Origin: Tridacna crocea | Taxonomy: Eukaryota; Mollusca; Bivalvia; Cardiida; Cardiidae | Direction of reading: 5' to 3' | Assembly (NCBI GenBank): GCA_943736015.1 | Contig: OX031072.1 | Span: 2,817,501-2,881,500 of the forward strand | DNA: 64,000 nucleotides | Shown: positions 15,001-27,752 of the stretch, piece by piece | Numbering within the stretch: the first letter of the stretch is position 1 | Layout of the letters: the number at the start of each line of letters is the position of its first letter | Notes under the pieces: model-generated | The model's database searches: none | What the model was told of the DNA's origin: nothing | What the model saw: only the letters and a program-made list of their open reading frames with translations | Position numbers and translations under genes: made by a program

Positions 15001-18000
15001 TTGTGGGAAAGACTCAAATTTATGTGACATGTTTCCGAAAGGCTTTTTTTTCGAAGCAATAATTTCTGCTGAATTATTCTTACGGCAGTATCAACTCTCT
15101 TTTGTTCTTTTGTAGGAGGATGCTATTTCAGAAGCAGAGAAACGGTAAGTATGAATTTCATGATATGATAAGTTGGATATATGAAAATAGTAAAAGAAAA
15201 TTTTTGCTGTCTTTAAAGACCAATACACTTGTATGTACATGGTGGCTAAAGACATTTTTAACTCTTTACCACACGACAAAATTTTAGACTGGTTCAAATT
15301 GAAAGCATTTGCAGACGAAAAAATAAAGGTGACTGAAAAATTACAATTTGTTCTGGGAAGTGTAGAAAACACTGTGGGAAAAGGAGAAAATGCTGGTTAC
15401 CAGCATTTTCTCCTCTTCCCACAGTGTTTTCAAAAGGTCTCTTTCTCAGAGGCGTCAAAAGTAGGGATTGTGTGGTAATGGGTTAAGCAAAATAAAAAAC
15501 AGTCATTGAGTATACAGGATGATTAGCATTTTATTACACAAAATTTTAATAAACAATCACTAATTACATATCAGCTTTTCTTTTTGATGGGAGTCTCATA
15601 GTTTTATGTTAGTATTTCAGAAATAATGTGAACAAGTGAACAAAGAAAGAATAGTTGATGGTGTGTTTGTCAAAAATCTGACAAAAAATGTTTCTGTTGA
15701 CATAATTTAGTGCATCAACATAGAATTGTAATTTATTTTTATATGATTATGATACATGATTCCAATCTCAATTTTCAGACATAAGAAAGAAATAGAAGAC
15801 TTAAAAGCTAAGTTACAATTAGCACTAAATGAACTCAGTAAAGCCAAATCAATGGTGGAACAAGAGCGAAGTGAAAATTCAGAACTAACTTCTCGAATAT
15901 TAGATTTAGAAAACCAGTTAGAGGAAGCCTCAGAGGCTACTAGTGCAAAATCTAGTTCTTTAGACGAAGTAGAAGGGCGAGTTAAAGAATTAGAAAAACT
16001 TCTTGGACAAAAAACTGCTACTGAAGAAGACCTGAATGAGCAAAAGAGAAAGACTGAAAAACTGCAAGATGAAATTGATGATTTAGAAGCAGTTAAAATT
16101 GAGTTGGAAGATTCCAGGGATATGTTGGAGCAGGAACGGCAACAGAAAGTGAACTTGGAACGGAAATTTCAGGATTTAGAACAGATGTTTGAGGATCAGA
16201 AAATGGACTCGGAAAATATACAGCAAACTTTGAATGCTAAGGTTTGTAGAGAGATACTAAAAATTCTCAAAAATTTAAACATTTGATACTTCAAGTAATT
16301 TTTTTGTTGAAAGTAAAATTCTTTTTCATTTGTGTAATGTTATATTAGCTGTAAAAATGTCTGAAAACGCATTGCATGGCAAGTTGCTTTTTCAGCCAAA
16401 GTAGATCAAGATCAGACTGCACAAAACATGCAATCTAATCTGTGATCAACAGCATCCGCTTTCCTGAAACACTACAGACAAAAGCAACCATAATTTTTGC
16501 AACCATTTGGGTCTTATTTGTAGGCTTAAAAAGTATGTTGGGTTTACTTGGCACTTAACTCTGTACCACACAATCCCGACTTTTATGACCCCGAGAAAGA
16601 AGCCTTTTGAAAACATTTTGGGAAAAGGAGAAAATGCTGGTAACCAGCATTTTCTCCTTTTCCCACAATGTTTTCTACCCTTCCCATTTAGTCACATTTA
16701 TTTTGTCATCTGCAAATGCGTTCAATTTGGACCAGTCTACAATTCTTTTGTTTGGTAAAGATTTAAGGTAAGAATTTTCCAATAACATTTCAGGTGAAGT
16801 CACTAGAAAATCGTGTTCATGCTCTACAAGATGACCTGTTCTCAGCCCAAGATGAATTACAGGTAGCTCAGGAAAAATATGACAAGGTACTTTACAACTC
16901 TTTTATTTAACCCTTAACCATACAATCCAGACTTTTAGAAGCCCTCAGAAAGAATTCTATTGGAAACATTATGGGAAAAAGGGAAAATGCTTCATGTGAG
17001 AAAGGAGATAGTGGGTTTGAAATCATGTTGGCCAAATTACATAACTCATTACCTCACAATCTCGACTTTGAACAACCCTGAAAAAGACGCCTTCTGAAAA
17101 CATTTAGGGAAAAGGAAAAAATGCTGGTTACCAGCATTTTCTCCTTTTCCCACAATTTTTTCTTCCCTTCCCAAAACAAATTTCAAATTTTCAGTCACTT
17201 TTATTTTGTATTTCTGCAAATGTTTTCAATTTGGACCACAATTTGAAATACAAAATAAAATTTTGTCATTTGATGATGAGTTAAAAAGAAATTGAAAGAA
17301 GGCATAGTAGATGCACTGGCAGGGGTGATATATATATAGGATCTGACATGAGTAGGCTTTTGAGATTAGATTTTATTAAACAAGTCACGGGAAATGTTAT
17401 TAAGTGAGCATTTGGCAAGCTTTAATAACATTTTTCCTTGATGAGTTTAATAAAAAATTTTCCCAAACGTCCATGAATGTTAGATTCTTTTTATCACATA
17501 ATGGCATTTCACAAAATATAGATTAGACTAAATGATGTAAAAAAACATTCATTAATGCAACCACAGTAATGCCCATAGGACCCATTCACTTCTATGTAAT
17601 ACATACGTCATACATACAAAATGACGTCAAAATTGACGTCACACAAATGTGATATCAAACGTGTATAAGATAAGATAATTCGTAATGGGTATAATTATTA
17701 CACTGAAAACAAGGGAGGTTATGTGATAAAACGAAGATAATTTCATAAAAGTGTTAACCCTTTCCCAAACAATCCCTGGTTTTTACAGGTCAGGAATAGA
17801 AGCCTTTTGAAAACATTGTGGGAAAAGGAGAAAATGCTGGTAACCAGCATTTTCTCCTTTTCCCACAATGTTTTCTACCCTATCATATATAAAAATAATC
17901 TTTTTAGGAACTGTTAATTTGTCAACGGCAAAATGCTTTCAATTTGGTCTTGTCCAAAATTTGCTGTTTGGGAAAGGGTTAAACACTGAACAAACAGTTT

Positions 18001-21000
18001 TAGGTACCCTGGACATCTAAAGAACAATGTTTTGTAAATTTACAGATAACTGGCTGGAAAAAGGTATCATCTTTTGTAAATGTGGTAATTCTTAATTTCG
18101 TAAAAGTGATCATCATAATTTTGTATCCATAGTAGTAGTTTGTAGATTAATCTTTCTAGTCTGTTCACCTTTAACTTTTTACCATACAAAAAATTTCAGA
18201 AAAGACCAAATTGAAAGTCTTTGCAGACAATAAATGTGGCTTAAAGATGATTTTTGTCTGTAAAATGTGAAACATCTGATTTGTCGTCTGAAAATGCTAA
18301 ATTGTTGTGGTTTGGGATAGACTTAAAGTAAGGGATACAGATCTTTAGCTTTTCATACAATAAACAATAGATTTAGTTTAAACATATTCATTTGTAATAA
18401 TTAATTTCAAAAAGACTGGGACAGAAGCTAAGGAGAGCTTATAAAGTCCTCTCCGAAGAATAATAACAATAGATTTAGTTGACACTTTATAACCGGCATC
18501 AACATTTTCTCATCCTGCAGTGAAAAATGATTTTCTTTTTTTTATCACAGATCTGTAAACTTTTGAATTAATAGCTGATCATTACATTTTCTCATCATAA
18601 TACATGTATACTCAGATGTCCCAATAGAGGGAGTGATTTCGATTTCAAAAATTGAAAATATTAGTTATTCTCCACTAAACCCCATGTTATGGGTACTCAC
18701 TAGAATTGTCTCATCGAGGCCAGGGTTTGGAAGAGAAATAATGTATTAAGATTAACGTCACTCTCTCTAATCTGGAGCTCTGTATATAGATTTAGTCTGA
18801 ATCATTCATGCATGTGTGACATCTTTTGACTTTCATATTTCTATAGCTGTATTAATGTTTTCATAACAGTAGATAGTTTTTTTTTTTTTCAAAAAGGGAA
18901 TCATGGCATGTCTTTTTTAATAAATATATGATTTCTGTATTCTAACTTAGTCCGTAGTCTAACTTTTATTTGCATGTAATTCTCTGTACCTACATACATG
19001 ATATTTTCTGGTTCCCAGTTTCTGCTTTTGTAATTTCTGTGATTATGCTTCATTTACGTATGTTGTCATAATGAGTAAATGTATTTTTCATCATATCAAA
19101 AGCCGAAACCAGGAACCAGAACATTTCTTGTATGTAGGTAAAGAGAATTCTTGGTACCTACATACATGGTATGTTCTGGGTCTCGGTTTATGTTTATGTA
19201 ATCACTTTGATTGTGCTTCATTTACTAAGCATATTGTCATAATAAGTAAATACATGTTTCATCATATCAAAAGCAGAAACCAGGAACCAGAACATAATTT
19301 GTATGTAGGTAAAGAGAATTCTTGGTACCTACATACATGATATGTTCTGGTTCCCGGTTTCTGTTTATGTAATCACTTTAATTGTGCTTCATTTACTAAA
19401 GATGTTGTCATAATAAGTAAATAGATGTTTTATCATATCAAAAGCAGAAACAGAGGACCAGAACATATGATGTATGTAGGTAAAGAGAATTCTTGGTACC
19501 TACTTAAGTGATATGTTCTGGTTCCCAGTTTCTGCTTTTGTAATTATTGTGATAATGCTTCATTTACTCAACATACTGTCATGATTAGTAAATACATGTT
19601 TCATCATATCAAAAGCAGAAACAGGGAACCAGAACATATGATGTATGTAGGTATAGAGAATTCTTGGTACCTACTTACATTATGTTCTGGTTCCCAGTTT
19701 CTGCTTTGGTTCCCAGTTTCTGTTATATAATTCAATCATTTGTTGTACAAAATGTCTTGCTTTTTAACCCTTTACCAGTCAACAAAAGTTTAGCCTTGTG
19801 CAAATTGAAATCATTAGCAGACAACTATTTCATTGTGGCTTAAATGGTGCAATTTTTCTTTGATAGGCTGGAAAGCATTGTGGGAAAAGGAGAAAATGCT
19901 GGTTACCAGCATTTTCTTCTTTTCTCACAATGTTTTCAAAAGGCCTCTTTAGCAAGGATGTCAAAACTCATCATTGTGTGGTAAGGTAGAAGCATGCCTC
20001 TCAGACATTCTGAAAAAGGTTTTAGTGGTACAATGCACATTGGTACTTTATTGCTACAGTCATATATGTAGTTTGTAAAATGGATTTTTTTTTTTTTGTT
20101 TTCGCTTTTATCAATATTTTCAGGAATTTTTGTTAGTAAGGGGCATGAGAACATTTATGACCATTTTATCAAGTAGATATGATGAAGTGGATAATTTTTT
20201 TTTTCCACCATATTTCAGGCTATGGAGGAATCAGGTTCCACCAGGGCCAAGTTGGAAGAACAGTTGGTGAAAGAAGAACAGAAAACATTGGAGGCCACAA
20301 AACAGATAGAAACCAATACAGTCAACCAAAGACTAGAAACTCAGAGAATTGAGGTAATGTTCATTGTACTGAATCAGTTTATACCCTTAACTCGTTACCA
20401 AACAACAAAATTTTAGACTGAAAGTATCAATTTTGCTGAAAACAAAATTTTTGTGAAGTTTGTTCTGGAAAGGACAAAAACCACTGGAGGAAGAGGAAAA
20501 AATGCTGGCTACCAGCATTTTCTCCTTTTCCTGCAATGTTTTCAAAAGGCTTCTCTTTGACGGTCATGAAAACTATGGATTGTTTGGTAAAGGGTTAACT
20601 CTTTACCACACAAGTAAATAATACACTTGTCTAAATTGAAAGCATTTACAGACCAAAATGTAACACAGATATGTAGGATCTTACATGAGTTGGCTTTTGA
20701 GATAAGATTTTATCAAACGAGTTTAGGGAAATGTTATTAAGTGAGCCTTTGGCGAGCTTAATAACATTTTCCTTTATGAGTTAAATAAAATTTTATCTCA
20801 AAAGTCCACGAATATCAGATTCTTTTTATCACATTATGATATTTCACAAATATAGATCAGATGATGCAAAAAAACATCAATAAATACACCCGCGGTCGTA
20901 TCCATAAGACCCATTCACTTGTATGGAATACGTACAAAATGACGTCAAAAATGAAGTCACACAAAAGTGTATCAAACGTGTATAAGATAAGAAAATTCAT

Positions 21001-24000
21001 AATGGGTATATTACACCAAAAACAAGGGAAGTTATGTGATAAAACAAGGGAGGTTATGTGATAAAACAAGGGAGGTTATGTGATTTAAAAAAAAAAAAAA
21101 AAAGAGTTATCGTGTCAATGCCTAAAATAGGAATGTCAGTTGAAGTACTGTGACTTGTAATTATGAGATTTGATTAACCCATTACCACACAATCCCTACT
21201 TTTGACGCCCCCAAGAAAGAAACCTTTAGAAAACATTGTGGGAAAGGGAGAAAATGCTGGTAACCAGCATTTTCTCCTTTTCCCACAATGTTTTCTACCC
21301 TTCAAAAATCAAAATTCAATTGTTGAGTCACATTTATTTTGTTGTCTGCAAGTGCTTTCAATTTGGAAAAGTCCAAATGTTTGTCATTTGGTAATGAGTT
21401 AATAGCTTATGTTCATTGTTTTAATATTCTTAGCTGGGAACACGTAGCTCAGTTTGTAGTTTACACAACTTGAGAACTTCGATCTCAGGCTAGATCAATT
21501 TCTTTTCGAGGATTGATAATCTACAATGCAACAGGATTTATTTCTTTCTGACTGCTGATTATTGTTTGGACAATAGTTATGTGGGAAACCAGACAGTGGT
21601 TTGGAAAGAAAACTGTAGGGCCTACTGGCAAAAAGAAACTCCAGGAAAGCATGTTCAGTGTTCCCACTTGCGCAAATTATTGCATAAACCATGTTACAGA
21701 AATAAAATTCACATAAAAAATTGTGGGCCTGCATAACTCCTTCAAGCTGACCTGGGATGGAATCCTCAGTTAATTATAAATTTTCTGTGTGTACCAAGAC
21801 CATTCTACCTCACGACTTGGTTGTTGAAAAATAACTTCCAGGGTCAATATTCACCATCTGCTCTCAAGAATGTCCTTGTTCTTATTCTCCAGATTTTTTT
21901 TTTTAATTTGAAAAAAAAACACACCCTCTTGATTGACTAAACCATTTGGCCAATCAGAAGTGTCATTTTCAAATTTAGAAAATCTTGAACAGTAAGACTA
22001 AGAATGTTCTGAAGAATGGTTGGTGAATACAGACCCAGAATTTATACGCATGTGACAACTTGCGGGATATAATTCATCATGGAGATGCATTAACTCATTA
22101 CCAAACGCCAAAATTTTTAGGCTTGTCCAAATTGACAGCATTTGCAGATGAAAAAATAAAAGTGACCGAAGATTTGAAATTTGTTTTGTGAAAAACAGAA
22201 AACATTGTGGGAAAAGGAGAAAATGCTGGTAACCAGCATTTTCTCCTTTTCCCACAATGTATTCTAAAGGCTTCTTTCTCAGGGTCGTCAAAAGTAGGGA
22301 TTGTGAGGTAATGGGTTAAACCCCTGTAACTGGTGCGCCAGTCAAATATCTTTGGTAAGATGTAGGTATCATTTCATATTCAAGTAGTTTTGTTTCCTTT
22401 TTTCTTCTTTCTTTTTTTAATTTAGAATCTAGAAAAGCAGATTGAGAGTATGAAATCTCGGCTGTCTGATGCACAGAGTAAAGTTGACTCAATCACCCGA
22501 GAAAGAGATACCCTACAACGAGAAGTAAAAATGTTACGTGAGAGTGCCAAACAGTTCAGTAACAAGTCTGAAGATGCTGAAAATATGAAGAAAGACTTAG
22601 AAGTTGTTCGGAAGGAATTGGAGCATTTACGTATGTCAGCGCAGTATGACGGGGAGGAGAGACAAAAGCATTTAGATAAAATGAAACGTCTTGAAGATCA
22701 AGTGCATCAGTTAGAACTTGATAATCAAGAGTTAGCTAGCAAGGTTTGTTTTGTTTCTTATCTCCTTATCACGTATTCCAGAGTTTTAACAAGCCAAGCG
22801 CCAGTAGCTCAGTTGGTACTGCACAGGACTTGAGAACTGGCAGATGTTGGTTCAAATACCAGCTAAGCCAAGCCCGACTGGGTGCTTGGCTCAGTGGTTA
22901 GCATATCTCTTGATTTGGAGGTTGCAGGTGCAATACCCAGTTGTGGCCAACTCTCTTTCTGGCGATTTTTCATGTCTCACCTCTGATGCATGTGAGAAAA
23001 GTATTCACTGGCTTTAGAAAGAAAGTTGCGTTAGTACTAGTGTGAGCATTTTCTCCTTTTCCCACACGATTTCCTTCTTTTCTACATAGTATTACAGTCA
23101 TTTCCACTACATTGAATATGTTGTCTGCAAATGCTTTCAATTTGGAAAAGTCTAAAATTTTATCCCTTAGGAAAGAGTTTAACCATTCTTTATCTCTTCC
23201 ATTTGAGTTGTCAATTTTGAAAACAATAGATAAATATAATTGAATAAAGTTGCAAAACTGAAACCTTGGTTTGTATTAATCTAGCTTCAGGAAACATTGG
23301 TGCGATATGAACAGACAGAAGAGTCATTCCAGCGTGAAAAACGTGATACACTGAATCGTCAGGAACAAAATAGCTGGCAGCTGACTCAAGTAGAGTCTGA
23401 CTTAAACACAGCAAACAATCGCGTCAAGGAACTGCGAGAGGAACTTCAGAAGAAGCAAAGTGTAATAATGAAACTGGAGGCTGAAAAAGTGGGACAATCC
23501 GTAAGTGTATGTTAACCCTTTACTCCATAGATACTCATTTCCACGCATTGCTTGTAGGAGCCTTTGGAAAACATTGTGGCAAAAGGTGAAATTGCTCGTC
23601 ACCAGCAATTTCACCTTTTGCCACAATGTTTTCTACACTATCAAAGGGTGTCATATACACATAAGAAACGGCTTCATCCTTGCTGTTATTTAGGGTCCAT
23701 TAGAGATACCATAGAAATGCCTTATGGGGTAAAGGGTTAACTCATTACCGAACGAAAATTTTTTAGGCTTGTCCATATTGAAAGCATTTGCAGACGACAA
23801 AATAAAAGTGACTGAATATTTGAAATTTTGTTTTGTCAAGAGTAGAAAACATTGCGGGAAAAGGAGAAAATGCTGGTGACCAGCATTTTCTCCTTTTCCC
23901 ACAATGTTTTCGAAAGGCTTCTTTCTCAGGGTCTTCAAAAGTAGGGATTGTGTGGTAATGGGTTAATACTTGTTTTGTTACCATTATTACACAATTAACT

Positions 24001-27000
24001 CTTTACCAGTATTTTAGACTTACAAATTTAAAGCATTTGCAGATGACAAATAAAGGGGGAACTCCAATGACAAAATTTGTCAATAGTAGGGTAGAAAACA
24101 TTTTGGTAAAAGGAGAAAATGCTGGTTACCAACATTTTCAACTTTCCTCACAATGTTTTCAAAGCCCTCCTTTTCAGGGTCTCAAAAATTGTGATTGTGT
24201 GGTAAGGAGTAACCTAATCATAAACCAAAACCTATTACATTATGAACAACCCACAGATACAGGATGAATCTTGCAAGTACTGCCATGGTAACAATGTCGA
24301 AAAATTATGGTTTATATTTCAGGCAAAGTCTGAGAGTGCTGTAGCAAGATTGGAAGCAGAGTTGAATGAACTTAAAATTTATCACAGAAAGGAAATAGAT
24401 AAACTGAACAACAAAACAGAGCAAGCTACTAAAGAGGCAAAAGAACTTAGAAATCAGCTCAGGGAAAAAGATCAGGTTTGTTTAGCAAGTACAGTGGTTT
24501 CCATCTTGTAGGCACATTTCACTACAGAATAGAATGTAAAAATGTTGTCAGAATTACATATATCAATCACATGTAATATCCTGCATAAATGTTGCAAGTA
24601 CATTTCTGTAAGATACTATGGCAAAAGGATAATTTCTAGAACTAAACTAAATAAACAGAACAGACCTAGACAATTATGACCCCAGATAGACATACAAATA
24701 TTTTCACATGCACAATTTATATAACTTTACCAACAGACAAATTTATAGAGTGGTCCAAATTGAAAGCATTTGCAGACAACAAATCTCAGGGTCATTGCAG
24801 AATAATAAATAATTTTCTTTGGATAGTATGTACAGAATGTTATGTTCTTGTAACTTTCCTTGTGGTTATAATTGATTTGAGCAGCATGAGAAAACTTGAT
24901 ATCGAGCAAGATATACTTAAGAAATAATCTTCTTTCTATCGTGGTATATCGTTCAATAAACCACAGTTGTGAGTTATGAGGCACAATAAATAATCCAGGA
25001 GGGCGACAGCCGGAGTGGGTTATTCATTGTGCCTCATAACTCACAACATGGTTTATTGAACGATATACCACGATAGAAAGAAGATTATTTCGATTCTAAC
25101 TTGGCCAATTTTTAATGAAAGGAAAACAAGTTCAAATTAAGAGTAAAAACGCGGATGAAGATTATGTTCCATTGAATAACTCACTCATTGAATGACGTCA
25201 CTCTACATGGATTGTCGCAGATTTTACCACGTTTTCCTTGCACTGTGTTTATAGAGCCAAAGTCGGGTGTCATGTTAGAATAAAGGTCGAGCAATATGTC
25301 AAAGTTTTTATATGCAGAGCAGAGCTCTAATAGAGGGAGTGATTTTGATTTCAAAGTTGAGAATTTAAATAATTCTTCACTAAATCCCATCATGTGATGG
25401 ATAATCATTAGAATAGTAAAAATAGTAAATAGTAAAAAATGGTGTTTTTTTTTTTTAATCACAGATCTATACATTTTTGAATAAATAGCCTATCATTACC
25501 TATCATTACATTTTCTCAGATTGATACATGTATATATGTTACAGCCAATCTGTGAAATCAGCCACTTCATGAAATGGCTGAAACATTTTAGTCAATTCAT
25601 GAAATGCCTAAACCAGTCAGCCATTTCATGAAATGGCTGAAATTTTTAGCCATTTCATGAAATGGCTGGAATTCTGATGTCAATATTACACAGATTGTCT
25701 GATGGATTTTCAGCCAATCTGTGTAAACAAATCTAGATTTTATTTAAATTGGTATATTAATGAATTGATTCATTATTTGATTAGAAAACTGATGATGATG
25801 TTGTTTTTGTAATTGATTCCTTTTAGTTTTATTCCTTTCTTTCTTTATTTAGAAAAATATCATTACATTTTCGATTGAATGATTGAATATTTTATTCAAT
25901 GGTTTGTTGAGGAAACATACATTGATCAGTTGTTGTCTTGTTTATTTTTTAAATGTAATTTTGTTTGATTGATTTATTTTCCTATCAAGAATTCTCTAAT
26001 TAAAGGATAACTTAACGTAACAGATCAAAAGATTATCTGTAGTATGAACTATAAATGTGTGAAAACATCCTAATGTAATTACATGTACTTACTTATCCAA
26101 TTATTGGTTACTTTGATCACGGGTGATGATATGGAAACTATCTTTGTGTTATTAATTACCTACATAAATGATGGATAAAAAACATAAAAAAAGCTGACAT
26201 GCCGGAATTCAACAATTTTATTCCTTAAACACAACCCTGCATTTGACCTTTTGCAAAAAAAAGGAAAATGTATAGGAAAAGGAGAAATTGCTTGTAATAA
26301 GTGATTTCTCCTTTCCCCACAATGTTTTCTATTTTTATAGCACGCGTTTTTCATTTCAAATACAGTATCAATTGTCTGTAATCTCCTTGAATTTGGACCA
26401 GTCTAAAATTTTGTTTTCTGGTAATGGGTTAATGCCCACCCAGTTTGTCATTGACTAGTTTCTTCACTTTTGGCAAATATACAATTTTGTCCTCTGGTAA
26501 AGGGTTGAATACTTAAGCCACTTTCAAATTTGTCTTGTCTGAAGCCAAGCAATACCGACAAAAGATCTATTGTAAAGAATATTGTGAACTGCTTTTTTTT
26601 TTGTAAAAATCATCCACAAAAATTAGACACTCAACAAAATCAATGTATGCACATAATATGTTCAAAATAAGTAACACGTGTATAATTTTGAGTTTCAGCC
26701 ATTTCATGAAATGGCTAGAGCAAATTTCCAGCCATTTCATGAAATGGCTGAAATATTTTAGTCATTTCATGAAATGGCTGAATGAATTAAGCATTTCACG
26801 AAATGGCTAAAATTTTCAGCCATTTCATGAAATGGCTGATTTCACAAATTGGCTGTAACATATATAGAGTTCCAGATAAAAGAAGTGATTTTGATTTCAA
26901 AATTGAAAATTTTAATTATTCTCAACTAAACCCTATGTGATGGGTAATCATTAGAATCGTCTCATAGGGTTTGGAAGAGACAAAATGTATTTAGAATACC

Positions 27001-27720
27001 ATCACTCGCTATCACCTGAAGCTCTGTACAGAGAGAAGTATGTACAAGCACAGTTGGAAATTTATTTGGATGAAAATGCTGTATGTATATACATTGCTTC
27101 TATACTCCAGGATAATCTAAGCAAACAGCATGAGAATAAGAGGGTCAAGACTCAGATAGAAAGACTAGAGGCACAATTACAGACAGAGGTGAAGATCAGA
27201 ACAGATTTAGAGAACAGAAATACATCGCTTGATCAGGAGATCTCAAAGGTACTTTACAACATCCTATTTATCATCAGAGCTCAAGATAGGGGGAGCGATT
27301 TTGATTTCAAAATTAAAAATATTAATTATTCTCCACTAAACCCTATGTTATGGGTACTCATTAGAATTGTCTCAATGAGTACCCACAACATAGGGTTTGG
27401 AAGAGGAATAATGAATTTTGTGTACCATAACTCCTTATCTGGAGCTGTGATCATAATTGTGAAAAACTTACATTATACTCCGACACTACTTGTATTGTAC
27501 TCATTATGTATATATGTATCTATTTATGTATAGGTCCAGATAAAAGGGAGTGATGATATTCAAAATTTATTATTTCTCGTTCAAATCCTGTGTTGTGGGT
27601 ACTCATTAGAATCGTCTTGATGAGATGATTTTAATGAGTACCCATAACATAGGGTTTGGTGGAGAATAATGAATGTTTTTAATTTTAAAATCAAAATTAT
27701 TCCCACTATCAGGAGCTCTG

Positions 27721-27752
<32 letters not shown>

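Larger units (their letters stand above)
25538..26868 (+). mobile_element. Foldback element with palindromic subterminal repeats
   Basis: Outer ends GTTACAGCCAATCTGTGAAA and the inverted TTTCACAAATTGGCTGTAAC are bordered by ATATAT on each side. Inside both ends lie repeats of the palindrome AGCCATTTCATGAAATGGCT: several copies in 25585-25670 and five in 26695-26840. The centre holds AT-rich sequence plus MITE debris. No open frame of note. The X-M junction it splits is uninterrupted at 18.6 kb, which supports insertion with a short AT-rich target duplication. Confidence 0.82.

Noticed and set aside
22800-22940. Functional tRNA genes
   Set aside because: A and B boxes are present, but no acceptor-stem pairing or cloverleaf is evident and SINE core sequence follows.
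25538-26868. CRISPR-like array from regularly repeated palindromes
   Set aside because: The repeats are irregularly spaced, occur in a eukaryotic intron and are arranged as terminal inverted clusters of a foldback element.
26985-27533. 182-codon open frame over exon 13
   Set aside because: It runs through family M repeat sequence on both sides. Only the 138 bases with AG/GT borders fit the gene.
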